In this document: positions 26,920-33,928 of the stretch, one piece after another | Layout of the letters: each line of letters opens with the position of its first letter | Numbering within the stretch: position 1 is the stretch's first letter | The notes under the pieces: model-generated | What the model was told of the DNA's origin: nothing | The model's input: only the letters and a program-made list of their open reading frames with translations | Databases searched by the model: none | Position numbers and translations under genes: made by a program | From: an uncultured Pelagibacteraceae bacterium | Lineage (GTDB): Bacteria; Pseudomonadota; Alphaproteobacteria; Pelagibacterales; AG-422-B15 | Direction: 5' to 3' | Length of the DNA: 33,928 nt | Assembly (NCBI GenBank): GCA_902622985.1 | Contig: CACNSH010000009.1 | Location: 1-33,928 of the forward strand

Positions 26920-28196
26920 ATTTAACCTATCACTGGGCTGGTTTTTCAGCTTTAGTTGTATTTGTCATCGCTTATGCATTTGTGATGGCAGAAGAATTCA
27001 CCCATTTAAGAAAATCAAAACCGGTTGTACTTGCGGCTGGCTTAATATGGGGAATGATTGCAATTGCATATTCCAACACTCCTCATTACGAAATGGTTGA
27101 ACATGAAATTAGACACAGCTTTCTAGAATATACAGAACTGGCTTTTTTCCTCTTAGTTGCAATGACATATATAAATGCTCTTGAAGAACGCAATGTGTTT
27201 AATTCTCTTAAGTCATGGTTGATTAAAAATCAATTTAGTTACAGACAATTATTCTGGATTACAGGCGTATTAGCATTTTTCTTGTCTCCATTAGCTGATA
27301 ATCTAACAACTGCTTTAGTGTTATGTGCGGTTGTAGTAGCTGTAGGTTCATCAAGTCCTAAGTTTGTTGGATTAGCCTGTGTGAATATTGTTGTCGCTGC
27401 AAATGCAGGTGGTGCATTTAGTCCTTTTGGCGATATTACAACTTTAATGGTATGGCAAGCTGGTCAATTAGACTTTTTACAATTCTTTGCTTTGGTTATT
27501 CCATCTGTTGTAAATTATATTATTCCTGCAAGCATAATGCACTTTTTTGTTTCAGATCATAAGCCCGATGTTGCAGAGACAAGCGTAACAATCAAATATG
27601 GGGGAAAGACAATTATTCTACTTGGTCTTTTAACAATTGTGACTGCTGTAAGTTTTCATAATTTTTTACATCTTCCTCCAGTGTTTGGAATGATGACTGG
27701 TCTGGCATACTTACAGCTCTACAGTTTTTATATTAAAATTAGTGTTAAAGACATTGAGGAGCAAAAATATGACTTCTTCGAGAATGTTGCTCGTGTTGAG
27801 TGGGATACATTATTATTTTTCTTTGGTGTAATTCTGTCTGTTGGAGGCCTGGGCTTCATAGGCTATCTAGAATACGTATCAGAATTTATGTACACAGACT
27901 TGGGTGCAACTACTGCCAATGTCTTAGTTGGCATACTCTCAGCTATTGTAGATAATATTCCAGTGATGTTTGCAGTATTAACAATGGAACCTGCGATGCC
28001 AGACTCACAATGGCTGCTTGTTACTTTAACTGCTGGTGTGGGCGGTAGTATGTTGTCTATTGGATCTGCAGCAGGCGTTGCTTTAATGGGTCAGTCAAGA
28101 GGTATGTATACTTTCTTTGGTCATTTAAAATGGACACCAATTATTGCAATTGGATACTTTGCAAGTGTCTATGTGCATATATTGATAAATTTTTAA
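26904..28196 (+). CDS. nhaD: NhaD-type Na+/H+ antiporter
   Basis: 430 residues with about a dozen membrane helices. NhaD signatures are SPLADNLTTALVLCAVVVA, NAGGAFSPFGDITTLMVW and the second inverted-repeat signature IVDNIPVMFAVLTME with its conserved Asp. It exchanges cytoplasmic sodium for external protons, as expected in a marine cell, and can draw on the sodium cycle for pH control. Its ATG lies inside the last codons of thiP, with AAAGG as ribosome site, so it is translated from the same message. The GPx gene follows after six bases. Length and motifs are regular for the family. Confidence 0.95.
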   Translation: MEHSLDLTYHWAGFSALVVFVIAYAFVMAEEFTHLRKSKPVVLAAGLIWGMIAIAYSNTPHYEMVEHEIRHSFLEYTELAFFLLVAMTYINALEERNVFNSLKSWLIKNQFSYRQLFWITGVLAFFLSPLADNLTTALVLCAVVVAVGSSSPKFVGLACVNIVVAANAGGAFSPFGDITTLMVWQAGQLDFLQFFALVIPSVVNYIIPASIMHFFVSDHKPDVAETSVTIKYGGKTIILLGLLTIVTAVSFHNFLHLPPVFGMMTGLAYLQLYSFYIKISVKDIEEQKYDFFENVARVEWDTLLFFFGVILSVGGLGFIGYLEYVSEFMYTDLGATTANVLVGILSAIVDNIPVMFAVLTMEPAMPDSQWLLVTLTAGVGGSMLSIGSAAGVALMGQSRGMYTFFGHLKWTPIIAIGYFASVYVHILINF

Positions 28197-28202
28197 TTCA
28201 GA

Positions 28203-28748
28203 ATGAGAGTACTTTTAACTTTTTGCCTTATATTTCTCTTAAACACAGGATCCTCAATGTCAGAAAATGCATATAGTTATTCTTTTAAAGATATTAATGA
28301 AGAAGATGTGATTAACCTGTCAGACTACAAAGGTAAAACGCTTGTCGTTGTAAACACTGCAAGTTTATGCGGTTTTACTTATCAATACGATGGGCTACAA
28401 AAACTTTATGATGACTATAAAGATCAAGGTCTGGTTGTATTGGGTGTCCCATCAAATGATTTTGGAAATCAAGAGTCAGGTACAAATAGTGAAGTAAAAG
28501 AATTTTGTGAAAGTACTTTTAGTATAACGTTTCCACTTACAGAAAAAAATGTTGTCAAAGGTAAAGATGCTCATCCATTTTTCAAATGGTCCAAAAAAGA
28601 ATTAGGTTTTATCGGAGGAGTTCCTAGGTGGAATTTTCATAAAATTATAATAGGCAAAGATGGTAATGCAATTGCAGGCTATACGGCATTAACTCGTCCG
28701 TCCTCTAAAAAATTTATAAGTGAAATAGAAAAAGCTCTTCAGCTTTAA
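28203..28748 (+). CDS. Exported glutathione-peroxidase-family protein
   Basis: 181 residues. The N-terminus (RVLLTFCLIFLLNTGSSMS) is a probable signal peptide, so the enzyme likely works in the periplasm. The peroxidatic Cys56 is in VNTASLCGFTYQYDGLQ, the catalytic Gln90 in PSNDFGNQESG, and Trp143-Asn144 in VPRWNFHK. A second Cys102 (VKEFCESTF) is at the position of the resolving cysteine in thioredoxin-dependent members, so thioredoxin-like reductants are more likely than glutathione. It reduces hydroperoxides. It follows nhaD by six bases and precedes the photolyase gene by 15. Confidence 0.9.
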   Translation: MRVLLTFCLIFLLNTGSSMSENAYSYSFKDINEEDVINLSDYKGKTLVVVNTASLCGFTYQYDGLQKLYDDYKDQGLVVLGVPSNDFGNQESGTNSEVKEFCESTFSITFPLTEKNVVKGKDAHPFFKWSKKELGFIGGVPRWNFHKIIIGKDGNAIAGYTALTRPSSKKFISEIEKALQL

Positions 28749-28763
28749 TTCTTTTAATTACTT

Positions 28764-30242
28764 ATGAGCGATCTTTTTATTATTTTAGGAAATCAGCTTT
28801 TTGATCCAAAACATCTAAGTAAATATAAAAAGAATAAGATATTCATGTGTGAGGATCTTGGTCTGTGTTCGTATGAAAAACATCATAAGTTAAAAATTCT
28901 TCAGTTTCTCTCCTCTATGAGAAGTTACCGAGATTTATTAATAAAGAAAGGTTTTTCAGTTGACTATTATGACTGTCAAAACAACTTTGAAAAAAAGTAT
29001 GAAGATAAATTAGAAAAATCTATAAAAAAACATAAAATAAATAAAGTAAGCCACTTTGAAATTGAAGACACGCCATTCGAAAAACGTATTAAAAAATTTA
29101 TTATACAAAAAAATCTTGAGTATAACGTAATACAAACACCTATGTTCCTTAATTCACGTGATGATTTTAAAAAATATCTGTCAAAACAAAAAAAGCCTTT
29201 CATGGCAACTTATTATAAAGAAAGTAGATTAAAATTTGACTTACTAATTGAAAACGGAAAACCTGTCGGCGGCAAATGGAGCTTTGATAAAGATAATAGA
29301 AAAAAACTCCCACAAGACCTAAAACTTCCAAAACAACCAAAATCAAGTGAAACCAAACACACAAAACATTTAAAAAACTTCATAGAAGAAAAATTTAAAA
29401 AACACCCTGGTAGTACAAATAACTTTTGGCTACCAACGACACATAAAGATGCATCAGATTGGCTGGACGATTTCATTAAAAATAAACTGAATTTATTTGG
29501 AGACTACGAAGACGCAGTAAGTCAAAGAGATAATATCCTGTTTCATAGCGCATTAAGCCCACTTATTAATATAGGATTGATTACACCCCAAGAAATAATT
29601 AATAGATTGAAAAAATATAAAGGAAAGATAAGTATAAATTCACTTGAGGGATACATTAGACAAGTTATTGGATGGCGAGAATTTATGAGAGGTATTTATC
29701 ATAACTACTCGCCTAAAATGGAATCATCTAATTTTTTTAATCATAAAAGAAAACTCAAAAATGATTGGTATACTGCTGAAACAGGTATACCCCCTTTAGA
29801 TCATTCAATTAAAAATGCTCTTAATTTTGGTTGGACGCATCATATTGAACGGCTAATGATACTGTCTAGTTTAATGAACTTGTGTGAAATACACCCAAAA
29901 TATGTCTATAAATGGTTTATGGAAATGTTTGCTGACTCCTCTGAATGGGTGATGGTGCCAAATGTCTATGGGATGGGACTATTTAGTGATGGAGGCATCT
30001 TCGCAACCAAACCATATATTTGTGGTTCAAGCTATTATTTGAAAATGATGGACTTCAAAAAAGGAGAGTGGTGTGAGACTGTCGATGGTTTATATTGGAG
30101 ATTTATAAATAAAAATAGAAAGTTCTTCAGTAGCAACCCAAGACTAAATATGATGGTAAATGTATTTGATAAAATGAAACAGGATCGAAAGAGAAGAATA
30201 CTACAGAAGGCAGAAATTTTTATCAGAGAGCATACAAGCTAA
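28764..30242 (+). CDS. Photolyase/cryptochrome-family protein (PhrB/CryB-like), cluster ligands not seen
   Basis: 492 residues, full length for the deoxyribodipyrimidine-photolyase-related family (the bacterial PhrB/CryB branch that repairs 6-4 photoproducts). The antenna-type N-terminal domain begins LFIILGNQLFDPKHL. The FAD-binding C-terminal domain includes VIGWREFMRGIY, FGWTHHIERLMILSSLMNLC and WVMVPNVYGMGLFSDGGIFA. In the iron-sulfur members, as I recall them, one Cys lies before the HHI-RLM helix and a CxxC plus a later Cys lie before the LYW motif. Here the first place reads GIPPLDHS and the second DFKKGEWCETVDGLYW. Only Cys374, Cys420 and Cys437 remain in this domain, so a [4Fe-4S] cluster is doubtful. 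It is last in the run begun by thiB. A weak or absent ribosome site precedes the ATG. Confidence 0.88.
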   Translation: MSDLFIILGNQLFDPKHLSKYKKNKIFMCEDLGLCSYEKHHKLKILQFLSSMRSYRDLLIKKGFSVDYYDCQNNFEKKYEDKLEKSIKKHKINKVSHFEIEDTPFEKRIKKFIIQKNLEYNVIQTPMFLNSRDDFKKYLSKQKKPFMATYYKESRLKFDLLIENGKPVGGKWSFDKDNRKKLPQDLKLPKQPKSSETKHTKHLKNFIEEKFKKHPGSTNNFWLPTTHKDASDWLDDFIKNKLNLFGDYEDAVSQRDNILFHSALSPLINIGLITPQEIINRLKKYKGKISINSLEGYIRQVIGWREFMRGIYHNYSPKMESSNFFNHKRKLKNDWYTAETGIPPLDHSIKNALNFGWTHHIERLMILSSLMNLCEIHPKYVYKWFMEMFADSSEWVMVPNVYGMGLFSDGGIFATKPYICGSSYYLKMMDFKKGEWCETVDGLYWRFINKNRKFFSSNPRLNMMVNVFDKMKQDRKRRILQKAEIFIREHTS

Positions 30243-30252
30243 GCAAATTTAT

Positions 30253-30435
30253 TTACTCAATCGCATTATCTATATTCATAAGTATAGGTCTTCCATCATG
30301 AGCTGTACTTAGGGGAATAATTTTTCCATCATACTGCGCGCACAGGGTTGGAGCGCTTCTTTTCTGATTACCTAGATTGACCTCAAGATCAACTATAATT
30401 AGCTTTGCATCTTCATATGTTTTTAAAATTTTCAT
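30253..30435 (-). CDS. 60-residue protein of unknown function
   Basis: I do not recognise this small protein. It begins MKILKTYEDAKLIIVDLEVN, has one Cys, and closes with a YDGKIIPLSTAHDGRPILM segment; there is no signal peptide or membrane helix. A very strong ribosome site, AGGAGG (30441-30446), lies five bases before the ATG and overlaps the stop codon of the upstream DUF4149-like gene, which argues that it is real and coupled. It is the last gene of the recJ-aox run and converges with the photolyase gene ten bases away. Confidence 0.65.
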   Translation of the reverse strand: MKILKTYEDAKLIIVDLEVNLGNQKRSAPTLCAQYDGKIIPLSTAHDGRPILMNIDNAIE

Positions 30436-30444
30436 ATTGTCCTC

Positions 30445-30858
30445 CTAATAAAAATATACAAATACAATAAAGATAGATCCAAAAAGCTGTGAAATAAATA
30501 AAACTACTGAGAAAAAATGAAGCATTTTAAATTTTTTTTCAGCCTCAACGATACCACCTTTAAATTTATCTCTATAAATATTGATTCTAGGAGTTAGATA
30601 AATGAGATTAATTAAAAAAAAAGCAGCGGAAACCAACGATATAATTAGAAAATCAATTATACTAATTACAAAAAAAACAGCACACGATAAAATAGTAATG
30701 ATTAGCCCATAAATGAACATTCTGGGAAAAATAACTCGTAATAACTTGCCTGCCTCATCTTCATTTAAAATTGAAAATACAGATGGGGTTACAACAGACA
30801 TAAAAAAAATCATGAATCCAATAATTAAAGAATGTAGAAAAATTCCAAATTCCAACAT
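30445..30858 (-). CDS. DUF4149-like (TMEM205-type) membrane protein
   Basis: About 137 residues with four membrane helices; the first is LEFGIFLHSLIIGFMIFFMS, then a PSVFSILNEDEAGKLLRVIF loop typical of DUF4149, a second helix pair, a basic loop (PRINIYRDKFKGG) and a last helix. Function is unknown in the family. An upstream in-frame ATG at 30936 would add 26 residues but overlaps the alternative oxidase gene by 71 bases. The ATG at 30858 puts helix 1 at the N-terminus, as in relatives, and lies 7 bases after the oxidase stop. I therefore prefer it, though no clear ribosome site is seen. Confidence 0.75.
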   Translation of the reverse strand: MLEFGIFLHSLIIGFMIFFMSVVTPSVFSILNEDEAGKLLRVIFPRMFIYGLIITILSCAVFFVISIIDFLIISLVSAAFFLINLIYLTPRINIYRDKFKGGIVEAEKKFKMLHFFSVVLFISQLFGSIFIVFVYFY

Positions 30859-30865
30859 TATAAAC

Positions 30866-31534
30866 TTATTTAGTATTATCTTTTGAGAGTATTTCCCTTG
30901 AATCTGTATAAGTCTCTTTATGGTCTTTTTGATCAATAAGTGTTACAAATTCATGGTTAACATCACGGTGACCCATCTCATCGTTTCTAACGGCAATGAT
31001 AACATCTTTTAATTTTGCAAACTGTGATAAACCCCAATAATCAATTGCTATCTGAGGTGCTTTAACGTTTTCAATATTACCATTTTCAATTTCATCTAAA
31101 TATTCTGTGTAACTTATAATTGCTTGCTCCTCAAAATATCCCACAATCCTATGGCAGGTACGAGGTGAAACTAAATACATTACAAAATAAAGATTAAAAA
31201 ATATTCCTTGCACCATTATCACTAAAAATCTCTCAAAAACTGATGGCTTTGCAATATTAATAAAAGTCATTAAATGCATTCTTTCGTTCTCAGCTTCATC
31301 TAAAAGTGTTTTGATCCAGCCTCTATCTTGCTCCATATTTCTAAGGCTTTTTAAGTGATTAAGCATGCCGGCGACCATTCCAGGGACAGCTGCTACAGTC
31401 TCTAATATAACCGCTCTGTGCCCGTAACGTTTTTTAAAGAAAAGATCAGCGAAAAGACGGAGGGCTTTTGTAAATAATAGAGCTATGCGGTCACTATTAT
31501 TTATTGGTTTATAGTGCTTAAACATTTCGTTCAT
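30866..31534 (-). CDS. aox: Alternative oxidase (cyanide-insensitive ubiquinol oxidase)
   Basis: 222 residues, about the size of bacterial alternative oxidases. The di-iron ligands are all present: Glu45 in [10 protein letters not shown], Glu84 and His87 in AENERMHL, Glu135 in [10 protein letters not shown], Glu186 and His189 in [11 protein letters not shown]. The catalytic Tyr142 is seven residues after Glu135. The enzyme oxidises ubiquinol and reduces O2 to water at the inner membrane without pumping protons, bypassing the cytochrome chain. It lies 87 bases below tRNA-Glu and is followed by a DUF4149-like membrane protein gene. A palindrome lies in its upstream region. Mitochondrial AOX is thought to descend from alphaproteobacterial forms like this. 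Confidence 0.96.
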   Translation of the reverse strand: MNEMFKHYKPINNSDRIALLFTKALRLFADLFFKKRYGHRAVILETVAAVPGMVAGMLNHLKSLRNMEQDRGWIKTLLDEAENERMHLMTFINIAKPSVFERFLVIMVQGIFFNLYFVMYLVSPRTCHRIVGYFEEQAIISYTEYLDEIENGNIENVKAPQIAIDYWGLSQFAKLKDVIIAVRNDEMGHRDVNHEFVTLIDQKDHKETYTDSREILSKDNTK

Positions 31535-31590
31535 ACTAAATAGATAATATTTATTTATAGAAATTAAATACTATAAAACGGATGTTTTAC

Positions 31591-31603
31591 TGACATTTTG
31601 TCA
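31591..31603. promoter_or_regulatory. Palindrome TGACA-N3-TGTCA upstream of aox
   Basis: A 13-base perfect inverted repeat lies 57 bases before the aox ATG, between it and tRNA-Glu. It is placed where an operator would be. It does not match the FNR half-sites TTGAT/ATCAA. The regulator is unknown, and chance occurrence cannot be excluded. Confidence 0.3.
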
Positions 31604-31621
31604 CAGATAAGACCATAAAAA

Positions 31622-31697
31622 TGGCGGTCCCTACGGGATTCGAACCCGTGATCTTCTGGATGAAAACCAGATATCCTAACCGCTAGACGAAGGGACC
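31622..31697 (-). tRNA. tRNA-Glu (anticodon TTC)
   Basis: A 76-base cloverleaf: acceptor GGTCCCT/AGGGACC, anticodon stem-loop TCTGG-TTTTCAT-CCAGA with TTC, T-arm ACGGGTTCGAATCCCGT, discriminator G and an encoded CCA. It is flanked by recJ (47 bases upstream) and aox (87 bases downstream) on the same strand. Confidence 0.97.
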
Positions 31698-31744
31698 TTG
31701 TAACTTATTTATATATCTAATAATCGGTCTAAATCAATAATTGA

Positions 31745-33526
31745 TTAACTATTTTGTGATGCGGAAATATCAATAATATGTATTTGAGGTATTTTTTTAC
31801 CCCCCCACTCATTGATCTTTATTTTGCCGAATAAGCAAACTGATGAACCCTTATTTTTTATTAATTCTTCTCCAAGCTGTGTTTTTGCACTTCTAAAAGC
31901 CATCGCTTCAATAAATTTTCCTCCATCAGATTTAATAAGACATTTAAAATGCTCCTCACCTATTTGATCAACGGTCGCGAGTATCACATTTTTAAAAATA
32001 AAAGATGGTTCAGGATTCTCTGATCCAAAAGGACCAATTTTTTCAATTTCCCTATGAACATCTAAATTGATTGCTGATGTGCTTAAAATGTCATCAGCAA
32101 ATAAAATTTTATTATCTTGAGTATTTATTACTTTATTGGTCAATTGTTTTTCAAAAAATTTTTCTAATTCTTCTATCTTTTTAGATTCTATTGTTAATCC
32201 AGCTGCCATTGAGTGTCCTCCGCCTTTTTTAAGCAAATTACTTTGAACAGCAGAAATAACTAACTGTCCAAGATCGATGCCTTTTATTGAGCGTCCGGAA
32301 CCTTTAGCTTCACCATTGTTTATCGAGAAAACAATGCTAGGCTTATTAAATTTATCTTTAAGTCGACTTGCAATAATACCAATTACCCCCTCATGCCATC
32401 CTTCGCCAGATACGATCAATAGTTTATTTTTTAGTTTTTTATCATCAACTTGGGCGATAGCTTGATCTAAAACATAACTTTCTATAGTACGTCTCTCAGA
32501 ATTAAATTTGTCTAAATCGTTTGAGATGCTATCGATTTTACTTTTTTCACTTTCAGTTAATAAGTCTGTGCCAAAGTTTGAAAAACCTAATCTTCCGCCA
32601 GCATTAATTCTTGGACCAATCTTGAAACCAAGATCATGAACACTTACTTTTGATTTTATATTTGATTTTTCAATCAATGAATTTAAACCTGGATTTAATC
32701 GTTTTTGTATCACGTCGATTCCCTTTGAAACTAGAATTCGATTTAATCCTTTTAGTGGAACAGCATCGCAAACAGTTCCTAAAGCAACAAGATCTAACAA
32801 AGCAATAAGGTTTGGTTCTTTTAGGTTATTTTTTTTAAACCAATCTTCACGTCTTAATTTCCGGTTAAGCCCGATAATGAACATATACGTTACACCAACT
32901 GCAGAAAGATAGTTTAATCCTGAATTATCGTCCATTCTGTTTGGATTTATAATTGCTGTTGCTTTTGGTAGTTTTATTTCTGGAATGTGATGATCTAAGA
33001 CAATTACATCCATACCTTGCTCTCTCGCATATTCAATCTCAGAAAAGGCCATTGTTCCGCAATCGACGGTAAAAATAATTTTTACATCTCTTTTTTTAAA
33101 ATTTGAAAAAGTATCTACACTGGGTCCATATCCTTCACTAAATCTATCGGGTATATGAAATTTTAGATTCACTGAAATTTGTTTAAAATAATTAATTAAA
33201 GTCGAAGTCGAGGTTGAGCCATCAACATCATAGTCACCAAATACTGCAATTCGTTCTTTATTAATTATTGCCTGATAAAGTCTCTCGCAGGCTTTTTCCA
33301 TGTCTGCTAAAACGTATGGATCAGGTAAACTTTCTTTTAATGAGGGACTTATATAAGAAATAATGTCGTCTAAATTTACTTTTCTGATACTTAGTAATTT
33401 CGCAACTAGCGGGCTTACTTCATAACTTTGCGAAATATATTCCGTATCTTTTTCGCTGTATTCTTTTAAAGACCATTTTTTATTTGTTAGAGAAAAAAAA
33501 TCTTCGTTGAAAGAATCTTTTCTCAT
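31745..33526 (-). CDS. recJ: Single-stranded-DNA-specific exonuclease RecJ
   Basis: 593 residues, normal for RecJ, a 5'-3' exonuclease of the DHH phosphoesterase family used in RecF-pathway recombination, mismatch repair and base-excision repair. Metal-binding motifs are FGDYDVDG (residues 97-103), FTVDCGT (155-158) and LDHH (178-180). The DHHA1 motif GGGHSMAAGL follows near residue 435, and an OB-fold C-terminal domain follows. The ATG lies three bases after the glpX stop, and glpX-recJ pairing is common in alphaproteobacteria. All catalytic motifs are intact. Confidence 0.97.
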   Translation of the reverse strand: MRKDSFNEDFFSLTNKKWSLKEYSEKDTEYISQSYEVSPLVAKLLSIRKVNLDDIISYISPSLKESLPDPYVLADMEKACERLYQAIINKERIAVFGDYDVDGSTSTSTLINYFKQISVNLKFHIPDRFSEGYGPSVDTFSNFKKRDVKIIFTVDCGTMAFSEIEYAREQGMDVIVLDHHIPEIKLPKATAIINPNRMDDNSGLNYLSAVGVTYMFIIGLNRKLRREDWFKKNNLKEPNLIALLDLVALGTVCDAVPLKGLNRILVSKGIDVIQKRLNPGLNSLIEKSNIKSKVSVHDLGFKIGPRINAGGRLGFSNFGTDLLTESEKSKIDSISNDLDKFNSERRTIESYVLDQAIAQVDDKKLKNKLLIVSGEGWHEGVIGIIASRLKDKFNKPSIVFSINNGEAKGSGRSIKGIDLGQLVISAVQSNLLKKGGGHSMAAGLTIESKKIEELEKFFEKQLTNKVINTQDNKILFADDILSTSAINLDVHREIEKIGPFGSENPEPSFIFKNVILATVDQIGEEHFKCLIKSDGGKFIEAMAFRSAKTQLGEELIKNKGSSVCLFGKIKINEWGGKKIPQIHIIDISASQNS

Positions 33527-33529
33527 AGT

Positions 33530-33928
33530 TCAATCTTTTTTGTGATAAGTCTCGATATACTGAGATGCGGCTTCGCCAGTTCTTAGAACTAGTGAATGGG
33601 TTATGTAGTGACTGCTGTCAGATCTTACTCCTCTAACCATAGTGCCTTCTGTTACACCTGTAGCAGAAAAGATAATATCGCCGTGTGCAAGTTCATTAAG
33701 ATTATATTTTTTTTCTAGATCTTTAATACCAATCTTTTCAGCTCGTTTTTTTTCATCGTCATTATTGATTACAAGTCTAGTTTGCATTTGACCGCCAATG
33801 CATTGCAGTGCTGCAGCAGCTAAAACTCCTTCAGGAGCACCGCCGATGCCAAGGTAAATATCAACTGGATTATGTTCTTGTGTTGTCATAATTACTCCTG
33901 CTACATCGCCGTCAGGAATAAGAACAAT
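33530..33928 (-). CDS. glpX: Class II fructose-1,6-bisphosphatase, C-terminal part
   Basis: Only the last 132 or so residues are in the window; the frame is open to the right edge, and the full protein should be about 320 residues. The visible part starts IVLIPDGDVAGVI and continues NPVDIYLGIGGAPEGVLAAA, both hallmarks of GlpX, which hydrolyses fructose-1,6-bisphosphate in gluconeogenesis. The internal ATG at 33889 is not the true start, because homology extends upstream of it. It is followed by recJ after three bases. Confidence 0.95.
   Translation of the reverse strand: MVLIPDGDVAGVIMTTQEHNPVDIYLGIGGAPEGVLAAAALQCIGGQMQTRLVINNDDEKKRAEKIGIKDLEKKYNLNELAHGDIIFSATGVTEGTMVRGVRSDSSHYITHSLVLRTGEAASQYIETYHKKD

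Noticed and set aside
30859-30936. Upstream start for the DUF4149-like gene
   Set aside because: It would overlap the alternative oxidase gene by 71 bases and add a basic tail not expected before helix 1; the ATG at 30858 fits the family better.
33889-33928. ATG at 33889 as the glpX start
   Set aside because: The frame is open to the right edge and the preceding residues (IVLIPDGDVAGVI) are a core GlpX motif, so the gene is cut by the window and does not start here.

Overview
The window comes from an AT-rich, gene-dense genome with short or overlapping gene junctions. The gene set points to a marine alphaproteobacterium with a small genome: a general L-amino-acid transporter (aapJQMP), an NDUFS4-type Complex I accessory subunit, a PopZ/DUF2497 protein next to valS and pcm, and glpX-recJ. 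A SAR11/HIMB59-like or AEGEAN-169-like lineage would fit, but that placement is inference. No phage, IS, integrase or CRISPR signal was seen.

Layout, left to right. (1) 1-7376, minus: a giant open frame of at least 2458 codons, still open at the left edge. It is built of an Ala-rich 15-residue repeat and ends, as far as visible, in a Met/Gly/Pro tail. By my reading it contains no lysine and about two arginines. A TolC-family outer-membrane protein (7431-8771) lies just upstream of it. (2) 8889-14331, minus: pcm, popZ-like, valS and ilvD, closed by a likely terminator. (3) 14426-15673: tRNA-Cys and tRNA-Asn on the plus strand, flanking a minus-strand winged-helix/TPR regulator. (4) 15676-19801, minus: aapJ, a strong hairpin plus U-tract, then aapQMP. 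(5) 19933-24377, minus: a thioesterase, an epoxide-hydrolase-like protein, tRNA-Pro, agmatine deiminase, N-carbamoylputrescine amidase, the NDUFS4-like gene, tRNA-Arg and an exported Sel1 protein, with tRNAs packed directly against coding genes. (6) 24391-30242, plus: a promoter and TPP riboswitch leading thiB-thiP (no thiQ), nhaD, an exported glutathione peroxidase and a photolyase-family protein. (7) 30253-33928, minus: glpX (partial), recJ, tRNA-Glu, a cyanide-insensitive alternative oxidase, a DUF4149-like membrane protein and a 60-residue orphan.

Working together: agmatine is converted to putrescine by AguA and AguB. The Aap system imports amino acids, with a terminator that should favour the binding protein. 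Thiamine uptake is placed under TPP control. Sodium/proton exchange, peroxide detoxification and DNA photorepair genes ride in the same run. The alternative oxidase gives a non-pumping route for electrons to oxygen.

The best candidate for something undescribed is the tolC-giant repeat protein pair. Its periodicity, lysine-free composition and Met-rich tail match no family I can name, and its makeup would leave it almost invisible to trypsin-based proteomics. No gene-free stretch exceeds 300 bases.
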